Assembly: GCF_001854125.1 (NCBI RefSeq) | Contig: NZ_CP017715.1 | Span: 3,286,001-3,350,000 of the forward strand | Direction of reading: 5' to 3' | Length of the DNA stretch: 64,000 bases | Origin: Marinobacter salinus | GTDB lineage: Bacteria > Pseudomonadota > Gammaproteobacteria > Pseudomonadales > Oleiphilaceae | Shown: piece by piece, positions 50,021 to 58,866 of the stretch | Position numbering within the stretch: the stretch's first letter is position 1 | Layout: each line of letters starts with the position of its first letter | Made by a program: the position numbers and the translations under genes | Notes under the pieces: generated by a model | Database searches by the model: none | What the model was told of the DNA's origin: nothing | Seen by the model: only the letters and a program-made list of their open reading frames with translations

Positions 50021-50926
50021 CTATTGAGTTGCCAACAGCCGAATCGCGCTGGCGGCGGCTGCCGTTCGGTTCTCAACTCCCAGTTTGCGGAACACCTGTT
50101 CCAGGTGTTTGTTCACAGTGCGGGGGCTCATATCCAGAATCTGGCCGATTTCCCGGTTGGTTTTGCCGTTGGCAATCCACAATAGTACATCCGATTCCCG
50201 CAAGGTCAGTTGGAAGCGTTCCCTGAGCGCGGCCGCTGCGCTGTTCTGATTCTGGGGCGTTTTCAGCCGAAGCAGGTATTCGCGATCGTCCACCAGGGCC
50301 AGGTATTCCACCGAACGGGGTGTATCCATGATCCTCAGCGGCATGCTGTGTCCCGGCTCCAGGCTATGGCCAAGCCACTCTTCAAGCCGGGATTTTACCT
50401 CGTGGAATTCAGGGTGATTGCTGTCCGGCAGGCACCGGCATACCTGGGGGGTGCCCCAGAGCAGATTGCCTTCACGGTCTACGGCAAACAGGTTCTGGCC
50501 CGCGGTATCCAGGGCGCAGCGGGCGCTCTTGGTCATCCGGGCATTGGTCAGGTGCACGTCCATGCGTGCGAGCAGTTCTGTGGTGTTGATGGGTTTGTTT
50601 ACGTAATCCACGCCACCGGCGCTCAGTCCCATCACCACATGCTCGGTATCGCTCAGGCCGGTCATGAAAATAATGGGAATGTCGGCAAAGGCCGGATTTT
50701 CCTTCAGTCTGCGGCAGGTTTCGAAGCCGTCCATGTGAGGCATGAGGGCGTCCATCAGCACCACATCCGGGGTAATGTTACGGCTGATGGTCAGTGCCTG
50801 GTTGCCTTCAAGCGCTACCAATACTGTCATGCCAGCCTCTTCCAGGGCATCGTTAATCATTCGAATGGAGTCGACTGCGTCATCCACGACCATCACAACG
50901 GTTTTCTGGTCATCATGAAGCTTCAT
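50021..50926 (-). CDS. Response regulator, REC plus LuxR-type DNA-binding domain
   Basis: A 301-residue regulator. The receiver (about 8-125) has the acidic pair DD at 15-16, phospho-acceptor Asp59 in VVLMDALMPHMDGFETC, Thr in FMTGLS and Lys in YVNKPI. A middle segment (about 135-225) resembles a small PAS-like domain, and the C-terminus is a NarL/LuxR helix-turn-helix: LTLRESDVLLWIANGKTNRE, then TVNKHLEQVFRKLGVENRT. Its ATG overlaps the 3' end of the transporter-kinase gene by 14 bases, so translational coupling and partnership are clear. It probably activates the divergent amide operon through the shared dyad sites. Confidence 0.93.
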   Translation of the reverse strand: MKLHDDQKTVVMVVDDAVDSIRMINDALEEAGMTVLVALEGNQALTISRNITPDVVLMDALMPHMDGFETCRRLKENPAFADIPIIFMTGLSDTEHVVMGLSAGGVDYVNKPINTTELLARMDVHLTNARMTKSARCALDTAGQNLFAVDREGNLLWGTPQVCRCLPDSNHPEFHEVKSRLEEWLGHSLEPGHSMPLRIMDTPRSVEYLALVDDREYLLRLKTPQNQNSAAAALRERFQLTLRESDVLLWIANGKTNREIGQILDMSPRTVNKHLEQVFRKLGVENRTAAAASAIRLLATQ

Positions 50927-53900
50927 GTTCGGCTACCTCGAGTAATTCAAGAATTTTTTCAAACTGGAAATCATTGGTGAGCTGGGTCAGCTCGTCGGTA
51001 AAGCGCTCAACCGCCTCGCCCTGGTGCTTCAAGTCGTGCAGGGCTTCCAGCAATCCCTTGCGGTGACCGATGCGGGCGAGAGCCGCCAGCGCCTGACGAT
51101 GCGCCATGGTCGGAAGAGGCAGGTCGCCGGTATCCGATACCGGAATGGCTGCCAGTGGCTCGGCGCTTTTCTCGAATCGCCACTCGAGCTCAAGCACCCG
51201 GGCGATGGTGTCCAGCAGCAGGTTGAGCCGCACCGGCTTGATGATGTAGCCATCGTGCAGCCGGGGTGAGTCGACCGAGTGGTGGCCTTCATTGGCATCG
51301 GCGGACACCATCACCACCGGCATCGTATGCGTGTCCGCCCGTAACTGCTGCAGAACCTCCCAGCCAGTGTATCCGGGCATTGAGACGTCCAGAAGGACGA
51401 GGTCCGGGCGCTTGGCTTCAACCGTTTCCAGAACCTGAAGAGCATTGCCGATGTCGAAGATTTCGAAGCCAAGGGGGGACAACATGGCTCGCATGACCTG
51501 ACGGTGTGAGATGTCATCGTCCACTAGCAGGACTTTGCGCCGGGTGCCCTCGTAGCCGTAAATCCGGCGGGCCGGTGCCGAGATGGAACGGGGGCTGGCG
51601 CTGTGCAGGCTGGAAAGCATCAGGCTGACCTTGAAGGTACTGCCTTGGCCGGGCTCGCTTTCCACGCTGATGTCGCCGCCCATGATCTCTGTCAGCAGGC
51701 GGGTGATGGTCAGGCCGAGGCCGGTTCCGACACGGCTCTCTCCGGGCAGCCGTATGCGTTCGAAGGGGCGGAAAATCCGCTCGATGTTTTCTTCGGCGAT
51801 ACCCTCACCCGAGTCCCGTACGGTAAATTCCGCCACCTGGCTCCGGTAACGCAGAGTCAGGGAAACGCTGCCCCGGTCGGTGTATTTGATGGCGTTGGAA
51901 AGCAGATTGATCAGGATCTGGCGCAGGCGTTTCTCGTCCGTGGTCACCATTTCGGGCAGCGGGTTTGGGCAGTGGTAATCAAAGGCCAGTCCTTTCTCTT
52001 CGGCCTGCAACCGGAACATGGTCACCAGCTGCTCCATCAGCAACCCGATGCGCACTTGATCCCGGTGAAGGTCCAGGCGCCCTGCTTCGATCTTGGAGAT
52101 ATCCAGCAGCCCTTCAATCAGGTCGGCGAGGTATTCGCCACTGCGACGGATCACACCCAGGGCCTCCTTGCGATGGGCAGGCACCGTTTCATCGTTTTCC
52201 ATTAGCTGGGCGTAGCCCAGGATGGCGTTGAGTGGTGACCGGAGCTCGTGACTGATTCCGGTCAGATAACGGCTTTTCGCACCGTTGGCCGCCTCGGCCT
52301 GCTCCTTTGCCTGTTGCAGGGCCTGGTCCGTGCGCTCGTGCGCGACGATCTCCTCCATCAACAACCGGGTTTGCCGTCCGGATTCTTCCTCGGCCACCAC
52401 CCGGCTTTCATGGGCCAGGACAAACAGCCAGCAGACCACCCCGGTGACAATCAAAAGGATAAAAAAGACTTTCCAGAGGGTAACCGACAGCAGCAGGGCC
52501 TCAGGTGCCGAAGCCACCGGTGTCTTGGAGTGGATCAGCCATAGCAGGAGCCCGGACAAACCGTTGATCAGAAACAGGAGCGTCAGGAAGTGGCCCAGTC
52601 GGGAGTGCAGGCGGCTGAGCACCGACTGGGGCAGCAGCTTGCCGAGAAACTGCTGGAGTTGCTCCTGATAACCAGCACCGGGCTTGCAGGCGTCGCCACA
52701 GCGGGCATCCAGTGAACAGCACAGAGAACAGATGGTGCCATCGTAGGCCGGGCAGGAAGTGACGTCTTCCGGCTCGAACTTGTGCTCACAAATGGTGCAT
52801 TGCACCAGCTGATGGTCCGTCGCCAGTGGAACAAAGGGGCGAGCCGTATAGAACCGCCCTCCCGTCTTCCAGGCAATCAGTGGGGCCGTCACCAGAGCAG
52901 CACCCAGAGCAATAAAGTGGGATAACGCCTGGGCCACGTCACCAAGTACACCGGAATGACAGGTAATGCCCACCACCGAAGCAATAACCATCGCACCCAC
53001 GCCCACCGGGTTGATGTCGTAAAGATGGGCCCGCTTGAACTCGATGTGCCTGGGGCTGAGCCCCAGTGGCTTGTTGATCACCAGGTCGGCCACCAGTGCA
53101 CCGACCCAGGCGATAGCGATAATGCCGTAAAACCCGAGGGTTTCCTCCAGTGCGCGATAAACCCCCAGCTCCATTACCAGCAGAGCGATACCCACGTTGA
53201 AGAATAGCCAGACCACCCGGCCGGGGTGACTGTGGGTCAGACGGGAGAAGAAGTTTGACCAGGCGATGGAGCCAGCGTAGGCGTTGGTGACGTTGATCTT
53301 GAGCTGGCACAGAATGACAAAGATGCCCGCCATCGCCAGGGATATCTCCGGGGAGTGGGTGATGTAGCTGAACGCCACCAGATACATCTGGGTCGGATCC
53401 GCTGCCTCTGCGGCCGAGATGCCTTGGTTCAGGGCCAGCACAGCCAAAAAGGAGCCGGCCAGAATTTTCAGCATGCCAATGACGATCCAGCCCGGACCAC
53501 CGGACATGACCGCCAGCCACCACCGGCGTTTCTCCGCCTGGTTCTGGGGTTCCGGAATAAAACGCAGAAAATCGACTTGCTCGCCAATTTGGGCAATCAG
53601 CGAGAACACCACAGCGGCGGCGGCACCGAACATCACCACATTGAGGCCCTGACCGGCGTTCACACCCAGACCGTCAAACTGAGTCCAGTCACTGATGGAG
53701 GAGGCATCGGCGTAGATAATGAACACAAAGGGAGCCAACTGCAGGAGAATCCACACCGGCTGGGTCCAGACCTGGAACCGGCTGATGGTGGTAATGCCAT
53801 GGGTGACCAGGGGAATGATCACCACCGCGCAGATCAGGTAACCGAGCACCAGGGGGATATCGAACAGCATCTCCAGCGCCATAGCCATGATCGCCGCCTC

Positions 53901-54296
53901 AATGGCAAAGAAGATGAAGGTGAACGACGCGTAGATCAGCGAGGTAATGGTGGAGCCGATATAGCCAAAGCCCGCACCTCGGGTGAGCAAATCAATATCC
54001 ACCCCGTAGCGTGCGGCGTAGTAGCTGATCGGGATAGCGGTGAGGAAGATCACCAGACTGACCATCAGAATGGCCGCTACGGCGTTGTCGAAGCCATAGT
54101 GAAGGGTGATGGCACCGCCAATGGCTTCCATGGCAAGGAACGAGATGGCTCCCAAAGCGGTATTACTTACGCGTGCCGCAGACCAGCGCCGGGCACTCTT
54201 GGCGGTAAAGCGCAGGGCGTAGTCTTCCAGCGTCTGGTTGGCGACCCATTGGTTGTAACTGCGCCGAACCCGGAAAATGTTCTGTCTTGCGGCCAT
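50913..54296 (-). CDS. Hybrid sensor: NCS1-type transporter fused to Cys cluster, histidine kinase and receiver
   Basis: A 1127-residue membrane protein. Residues 20-480 look like a complete NCS1 (purine/cytosine/hydantoin permease) transporter with about twelve helices, including LLTRGAGFGYIGSTITSLIY and NVTNAYAGSIAWSNFFSRLT. Residues 500-537 hold eight cysteines (C500, 503, 515, 523, 526, 527, 533, 537), a probable metal or redox module. Two more helices (570-590, 605-628) lead to a kinase with H683 (ISHELRSPLN), N box NLLSNAIKYT, DSGEGI and GTGLGL, then a receiver with Asp970, and a helical tail. I chose ATG 54296 (AAGG five bases upstream); the frame is open to 54422. Divergent from the amide uptake operon, so it is probably a transport-coupled sensor of amides or urea. 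Confidence 0.9.
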   Translation of the reverse strand: MAARQNIFRVRRSYNQWVANQTLEDYALRFTAKSARRWSAARVSNTALGAISFLAMEAIGGAITLHYGFDNAVAAILMVSLVIFLTAIPISYYAARYGVDIDLLTRGAGFGYIGSTITSLIYASFTFIFFAIEAAIMAMALEMLFDIPLVLGYLICAVVIIPLVTHGITTISRFQVWTQPVWILLQLAPFVFIIYADASSISDWTQFDGLGVNAGQGLNVVMFGAAAAVVFSLIAQIGEQVDFLRFIPEPQNQAEKRRWWLAVMSGGPGWIVIGMLKILAGSFLAVLALNQGISAAEAADPTQMYLVAFSYITHSPEISLAMAGIFVILCQLKINVTNAYAGSIAWSNFFSRLTHSHPGRVVWLFFNVGIALLVMELGVYRALEETLGFYGIIAIAWVGALVADLVINKPLGLSPRHIEFKRAHLYDINPVGVGAMVIASVVGITCHSGVLGDVAQALSHFIALGAALVTAPLIAWKTGGRFYTARPFVPLATDHQLVQCTICEHKFEPEDVTSCPAYDGTICSLCCSLDARCGDACKPGAGYQEQLQQFLGKLLPQSVLSRLHSRLGHFLTLLFLINGLSGLLLWLIHSKTPVASAPEALLLSVTLWKVFFILLIVTGVVCWLFVLAHESRVVAEEESGRQTRLLMEEIVAHERTDQALQQAKEQAEAANGAKSRYLTGISHELRSPLNAILGYAQLMENDETVPAHRKEALGVIRRSGEYLADLIEGLLDISKIEAGRLDLHRDQVRIGLLMEQLVTMFRLQAEEKGLAFDYHCPNPLPEMVTTDEKRLRQILINLLSNAIKYTDRGSVSLTLRYRSQVAEFTVRDSGEGIAEENIERIFRPFERIRLPGESRVGTGLGLTITRLLTEIMGGDISVESEPGQGSTFKVSLMLSSLHSASPRSISAPARRIYGYEGTRRKVLLVDDDISHRQVMRAMLSPLGFEIFDIGNALQVLETVEAKRPDLVLLDVSMPGYTGWEVLQQLRADTHTMPVVMVSADANEGHHSVDSPRLHDGYIIKPVRLNLLLDTIARVLELEWRFEKSAEPLAAIPVSDTGDLPLPTMAHRQALAALARIGHRKGLLEALHDLKHQGEAVERFTDELTQLTNDFQFEKILELLEVAEHEAS

Positions 54297-54377
54297 TGCT
54301 GCCTTGCCTGTGTAACCTGGGGAGGTGCCCGGTTTTAGTGCGGTTTTTTGGTTCAGCGCACCGGACCTGAAAGTATG

Positions 54378-54393
54378 ATCAAGTTCCGTGCCA
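54378..54393 (-). promoter_or_regulatory. Weak sigma54-like element upstream of the transporter-kinase
   Basis: The minus strand reads TGGCACG-GAAC-TTGAT, matching the -24 element TGGCACG exactly with correct N4 spacing, but the -12 element lacks the preferred C (TTGAT against TTGCW). It lies about 80-100 bases before the chosen start. Nitrogen control would fit, but one mismatch is in a key place. Confidence 0.3.
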
Positions 54394-54470
54394 TAGCCTG
54401 GTGCGCCAGAAGAAACAGTCACATTTATTTCGTGTACCTGCGTTTTAGCCTGTGTGGCCGGGGACCGGAA

Positions 54471-54486
54471 TGCGTCAAATGACGTA
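54471..54486 (+). promoter_or_regulatory. Putative response-regulator binding site upstream of urtA
   Basis: TGCGTCAAATGACGTA: an imperfect dyad with arms GCGTC/GACGTA, 120 bases before the urtA start in the divergent intergenic region. Fourteen of sixteen bases, and the following G, are the same as in the element at 61676 upstream of fmdA. Repetition at two promoters of one pathway suggests a specific operator. Confidence 0.6.
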
Positions 54487-54606
54487 GTGCGCTGGGGTGA
54501 ATGCCGAATGGGCAGTCATGAGGGGGCCGAGCAGAATGTTTGTCGTGGGCGCTGTGCTTTCGGAAGGAAGCGCGGTACCGGCTTTCAAACACTGCGAGGA
54601 ATCACC

Positions 54607-55878
54607 ATGGGTACGACAGATACAACCGCCAGCGAGCGGTCGTTTGGCAAAGGACTGAGGTTTCGAAAGAGCCTGATGACACTGGCGGCGTCCGTCATGC
54701 TGGCCACTTCCGCGCAAGCGGCTACGCCGAGCACGGCTGAAGTCAACACTACCGGACTGGCTGTTACTGACGACACGGTCACGGTGGGCATCCTGCACTC
54801 CATTACCGGCACAATGGCCATCAGTGAGATTGGTTCTGTTCAGGCGGAAAAACTCGCCATTGATCAGATCAACGCCGCGGGCGGCGTGCTCGGTCGGCAG
54901 ATTGACTTTGTTCAGGAAGACGGAGCCAGCGACTGGCCCACGTTTGCTGAAAAGTCCCGTAAGTTGCTGCGCCAGGACAACGTTGCAGCCATTTTCGGTG
55001 CTTGGACCTCGGCATCACGTAAAGCGGTACTGCCGGTCATGGAGCAGTACAACGGCATGCTCTACTACCCGACTTTTTATGAAGGTCTTGAGCAGTCTCC
55101 GAACGTAGTTTATACCGGCCAGGAAGCAACTCAACAGATCCTTGCCAGTCTTAACTGGGCCGCAGAAACGAAAGGCGCGAAAAGCTTTTACCTGCTCGGA
55201 TCGGACTACATCTGGCCGCGTACCTCCAACAAGATTGCCCGTAAGCACATCGAAGACAAACTGGGCCTGAAGGTTTCCGGTGAAGAGTACTACCCGCTGG
55301 GCCACACCCAGTTCAACTCGGTTATCAACAAGATCAAGCTGCGTAAGCCCGACGTGATCTTTGCCTCGGTCGTAGGTGGCTCCAACGTCGCCTTCTACAA
55401 GCAGATGAAAGCGGCCGGTATCGATTTCACCGATGAGAAGCCATTGCTGCTGACCATCTCCGTGACCGAGGACGAAATCCGCGGAATCGGTGGTGAGAAC
55501 GTTGACGGCATCTACGCCTCAATGAAGTACTTCCAGAGCCTCGATAATGCCAACAACAAAGAATTTGTTGCGGCCTTTAAAGAAGCTTACGGCGATGACA
55601 TGGTCATCGGCGACGTTACCCAGGCGGCCTACCTCGGCCCATGGTTGTGGAAAGCAGCGGTTGAGAAAGCCGGCTCCTTCGATATCGACAAGATCCGCGA
55701 AGAGTTCGCAGGCATCGAGTTCAAGAAGGCGCCAGAAGGCTACGTGCGCATCCACGAGAACCATCACCTGTGGTCCAAGACCCGTATCGGCCAGGCTCAG
55801 CTAAATGGCCAGTACAAAGTTGTCTACGAGACCGAAGAACTGATGGAACCCGATCCTTTCCCGGAAGGTTACCAGTAA
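54607..55878 (+). CDS. urtA: Urea/short-chain amide ABC transporter, substrate-binding protein
   Basis: Periplasmic binding protein of 423 residues, type 1 (Leu/Ile/Val-like) fold. The signal segment KSLMTLAASVMLATSAQA is followed by VTVGILHSITGTMAISE, GGVLGRQIDFVQEDGASDWP and LPVMEQYNGMLYYPTFYEGL, all hallmarks of UrtA/FmdD proteins. The frame is open to 54454; ATG 54607 has GAGGA six bases upstream, and an internal Met nearer the signal core is an alternative. First gene of the uptake operon. Amides, not only urea, are likely ligands because amidase genes follow and no urease genes do. Confidence 0.9.
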   Translation: MGTTDTTASERSFGKGLRFRKSLMTLAASVMLATSAQAATPSTAEVNTTGLAVTDDTVTVGILHSITGTMAISEIGSVQAEKLAIDQINAAGGVLGRQIDFVQEDGASDWPTFAEKSRKLLRQDNVAAIFGAWTSASRKAVLPVMEQYNGMLYYPTFYEGLEQSPNVVYTGQEATQQILASLNWAAETKGAKSFYLLGSDYIWPRTSNKIARKHIEDKLGLKVSGEEYYPLGHTQFNSVINKIKLRKPDVIFASVVGGSNVAFYKQMKAAGIDFTDEKPLLLTISVTEDEIRGIGGENVDGIYASMKYFQSLDNANNKEFVAAFKEAYGDDMVIGDVTQAAYLGPWLWKAAVEKAGSFDIDKIREEFAGIEFKKAPEGYVRIHENHHLWSKTRIGQAQLNGQYKVVYETEELMEPDPFPEGYQ

Positions 55879-55887
55879 GGCCGGATA

Positions 55888-55909
55888 GCCGGCGCCTTCG
55901 GGCGCCGGC
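55888..55909 (+). other. Strong UUCG-loop hairpin between urtA and urtB
   Basis: GCCGGCGCC (55888-55896), TTCG, GGCGCCGGC (55901-55909): a perfect 9-bp stem on a stable tetraloop without a T-tract. Such elements protect upstream mRNA from 3' exonucleases and commonly let binding proteins be made in excess over the permease. Confidence 0.7.
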
Positions 55910-55961
55910 ATCCATTGTCGTTACAACGCAAAGCACGTTGGTTTGAACGGGAGATAGGGTC

Positions 55962-56888
55962 ATGTTTGATGGCTACACCAGCAGTGAATTGATGTCGATA
56001 TTTGCCATGCAGGGGTTTGCCGGGCTCTCCCTGTTTTCAGTGTTCGTACTGATGGCCCTGGGCCTGACAATCATCTTTGGTCAGATGGGAGTAATCAATA
56101 TGGCCCACGGGGAGTTTATGATCCTCGGTGCCTATACAACCTATCTGACTTCGGGCTTTTTCCAGTCTTACCTTCCAGGCCTTTTCGGCGGCTATTTCTT
56201 TGTCGCTATGATCCTGGCCTTTTTTGTCTGTGCCGCATTAGGGGCACTCGTAGAGTGGCTCATGATACGGCACCTCTATCACCGACCTCTCGATACCTTG
56301 CTTGCGACCTGGGGCCTCAGCCTGATCATGCAGCAGGCTTATCGCTCCATCTTTGGCGCCCGGGAAGTGGGTGTCGATTTGCCGGAGTGGATGCTGGGCG
56401 CATTCAATGTCACCGATCTGGTTCAATTGCCGATTAACGGCCTGTTCGTAATGATCATTGCGCTTTCTATTGCTGTCGGGCTTTACCTCCTCATGTACCG
56501 CTCCGGTTATGGCAAGAAAGTACGCGCTGTGGTGCAGAACCGCCCCATGGCCGAAGCAGTGGGTATCAACAGCGCTGGTATCGACCGGGCAACCTTTGCC
56601 CTTGGATGTGGCATCGCCGGTGTGGCGGGTGCTGCGTTCACCATGATCGGGTCAACAGGCCCCTCCTCCGGCCAGGCCTACATCGTTGATACCTTCCTGG
56701 TGGTGGTGTTTGGTGGTGCGCAAAGCCTGATTGGCACGATTGTTTCGGCCTTCGGCATCTCCCAGGCCCAGTCCACCATGGAGTTCTTCCTCAGTGGTTC
56801 CATGGCCAAGGTACTCACCCTGCTGGTCGTCATCGGCATTCTGATGCTGCGTCCCGAAGGACTCATGGCCCTCAAGGTCCGTCGTTAG
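55962..56888 (+). CDS. urtB: Urea/short-chain amide ABC transporter, permease UrtB
   Basis: Inner-membrane permease (308 residues) of the LivH branch: VLMALGLTIIFGQMGVINMAHGEF is the conserved second segment, and DTLLATWGLSLIMQQAYRSI plus VVQNRPMAEAVGINSAGIDR (the EAA-like cytoplasmic loop) are typical of UrtB. It is shorter than UrtB proteins that carry a large periplasmic N-terminal domain. urtC begins nine bases after its stop. Confidence 0.9.
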   Translation: MFDGYTSSELMSIFAMQGFAGLSLFSVFVLMALGLTIIFGQMGVINMAHGEFMILGAYTTYLTSGFFQSYLPGLFGGYFFVAMILAFFVCAALGALVEWLMIRHLYHRPLDTLLATWGLSLIMQQAYRSIFGAREVGVDLPEWMLGAFNVTDLVQLPINGLFVMIIALSIAVGLYLLMYRSGYGKKVRAVVQNRPMAEAVGINSAGIDRATFALGCGIAGVAGAAFTMIGSTGPSSGQAYIVDTFLVVVFGGAQSLIGTIVSAFGISQAQSTMEFFLSGSMAKVLTLLVVIGILMLRPEGLMALKVRR

Positions 56889-56897
56889 GAGATTGTG

Positions 56898-58106
56898 ATG
56901 AAAACTTCATCCCCAATGAAATGGTTTGCCACCCGCGAGGGACTGTATTACCTGGGACTGGCGGCGCTGCTGGTCATCATATTGCCGCTGATACTGGATC
57001 CGTTCCGCCTGAACATGGTGGGCAAGTACCTCACTTATGCCTTCGTCGCGGTTGGTCTGGTTATGTGCTGGGGTAAAGCCGGCATCCTCAGCCTGGGCCA
57101 GGGTGTGTTCTTTGGCCTGGGTGGCTACTGCATGGCCATGTTTCTGAAACTGGAGGCGTCCACACCGGAAGCGACCGCCATCCAGTCAACCCCCGGTATT
57201 CCGGACTTCATGGACTGGAACCAGCTCACCGCACTGCCCTGGTTCTGGGAACCGTTCCACAGCTTCTCCTTCACCCTGATTGCGGTCATCGGTGTGCCGG
57301 TTCTGCTGGCCTTCGTCATCGGCCTTGCCATGTTCACCCGACGAGTGGGTGGTGTGTACTTCGCGATCATCACCCAGGCCATCGCCGCGGTTCTGACCAT
57401 CCTGATTATCGGGCAACAGGGCTTCACCGGTGGCGTAAACGGCATTACCGATCTGCAGACTCTGAAGGGCTGGGATATCCGGACCGATGAGGCCAGAACC
57501 ACCCTGTACTTCGTCTGCGTTGGCATGCTGTTCCTGTGCCTGTTCGTGGCGCGCTTTGTTCAGAACAGGAAGCTTGGCCGCATCCTGGTGGCCATGAATG
57601 CCCAGGAAACGCGGGTGCGTTTCTCCGGCTATGACGTGGCCGCCTTCAAGATTTTCGTGTTCTGTCTGGCCGCGGCTTTTGCCGGTGTCGGTGGCGCCAT
57701 GTTTACCCTGATCGTGGGCTTCATGTCGCCGTCGTTCATTGGCATCGTCGCCTCCATCGAGATGGTCATCTTCTGTGCCCTGGGTGGCCGGTTGTCCATC
57801 CTTGGCGCGGTTTATGGCGCGCTGCTGGTGAATGCAGCCAAGAGTGGTTTCTCCGAATCCTTCCCGGAACTCTGGCCCTTCGCCATGGGTGCCCTGTTCA
57901 TCGGTGTGGTACTGGCCTTTCCGAATGGCATGGCCGGTCTTTACCAGAGTTATGTCATGCCCCTGGAAGACCGCCTCTTTAAGCGCAACAAGGGTCAAAA
58001 GCTGGACACCAAGCCTGCTGAAAAAGCCGCTGAGCCAAAGCCGACCGCTGAGAAGACCGATGATTACGATCCGATGATCGATTCCTATAGCCCGGAGAAA
58101 TCGTGA
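56898..58106 (+). CDS. urtC: Urea/short-chain amide ABC transporter, permease UrtC
   Basis: Second permease, LivM branch, 402 residues. AFVAVGLVMCWGKAGILSLG and FFGLGGYCMAMFLKLEAS are diagnostic of UrtC, as are GQQGFTGGVNGITDLQTL and the loop ILVAMNAQETRVRFSGYDV. An acidic/lysine-rich tail of about 45 residues is unlike the rest. ATG 56898 is favoured over GTG 56895 by AGGAG spacing. Its stop overlaps the urtD start (TGATG). Confidence 0.92.
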   Translation: MKTSSPMKWFATREGLYYLGLAALLVIILPLILDPFRLNMVGKYLTYAFVAVGLVMCWGKAGILSLGQGVFFGLGGYCMAMFLKLEASTPEATAIQSTPGIPDFMDWNQLTALPWFWEPFHSFSFTLIAVIGVPVLLAFVIGLAMFTRRVGGVYFAIITQAIAAVLTILIIGQQGFTGGVNGITDLQTLKGWDIRTDEARTTLYFVCVGMLFLCLFVARFVQNRKLGRILVAMNAQETRVRFSGYDVAAFKIFVFCLAAAFAGVGGAMFTLIVGFMSPSFIGIVASIEMVIFCALGGRLSILGAVYGALLVNAAKSGFSESFPELWPFAMGALFIGVVLAFPNGMAGLYQSYVMPLEDRLFKRNKGQKLDTKPAEKAAEPKPTAEKTDDYDPMIDSYSPEKS

Positions 58107-58864
58107 TGAGTGCAGCCAAAAGCAAAAGCGGTGATTTCCTGCTGGCGGTCGAAGGCCTGACCGTATCTTTCGATGGCTTCAAAGCCGTGGATGACCTGTC
58201 GTTCTACCTCGATCCCAAGGAAATCCGGGTCATCATCGGCCCCAACGGCGCCGGCAAAACCACGGTTCTGGACCTGATTTGCGGCAAGACCAAAGCCACC
58301 ACGGGGTCCATCAAGTTTGCCGGCAAGGAACTGACCAAACTGAAGGAACACCAGATTGTTCATTCCGGTGTGGGTCGGAAATTCCAGACGCCCTCGGTGT
58401 TCGAGGACCTGACCGTGTTCGAAAACCTCGAAGTGTCCTACCCACAGGGCCACAGCGTGATGGGTGCCCTGGCGTTCAAGCGGGACAAGGTGGTCATTGA
58501 AGCGGTGGAAGAAGTGGCCGAAACCATCTTTCTCATGGATGTCCTGAACGAATCGGCGGCGTCGCTCAGCCACGGCCAGAAGCAGTGGCTGGAAATCGGC
58601 ATGCTGCTGATCCAGAAGCCGGACCTGCTGATGCTGGATGAGCCGGTGGCGGGTATGTCGGTCACGGAGCGCAAGAAAACCGCTGAACTGCTTCGGGTGA
58701 TCACCAAGGACCATACGGTGTTGGTGATCGAGCATGACATGCAGTTTGTTGGCGACATTGCCGACCGGGTGACGGTCATGCATCAGGGCAAGGTTCTATC
58801 GGAAGGGTCCATCGAGCACGTGAAGTCGGACCCGAAAGTCATCGAAGTCTACCTGGGGCACTGA
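58106..58864 (+). CDS. urtD: Urea/short-chain amide ABC transporter, ATPase UrtD
   Basis: LivG-type ATPase of 252 residues: Walker A GPNGAGKTT, the family-specific signature LSHGQKQWLEIGMLL in place of LSGGQ, Walker B LLMLDEPVAGMS and switch histidine EHDMQF. LSHGQKQWLEIGM is typical of UrtD. ATG 58106 overlaps the urtC stop codon and has GGAGA upstream. Confidence 0.93.
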   Translation: MSAAKSKSGDFLLAVEGLTVSFDGFKAVDDLSFYLDPKEIRVIIGPNGAGKTTVLDLICGKTKATTGSIKFAGKELTKLKEHQIVHSGVGRKFQTPSVFEDLTVFENLEVSYPQGHSVMGALAFKRDKVVIEAVEEVAETIFLMDVLNESAASLSHGQKQWLEIGMLLIQKPDLLMLDEPVAGMSVTERKKTAELLRVITKDHTVLVIEHDMQFVGDIADRVTVMHQGKVLSEGSIEHVKSDPKVIEVYLGH

Positions 58865-58866
58865 TC

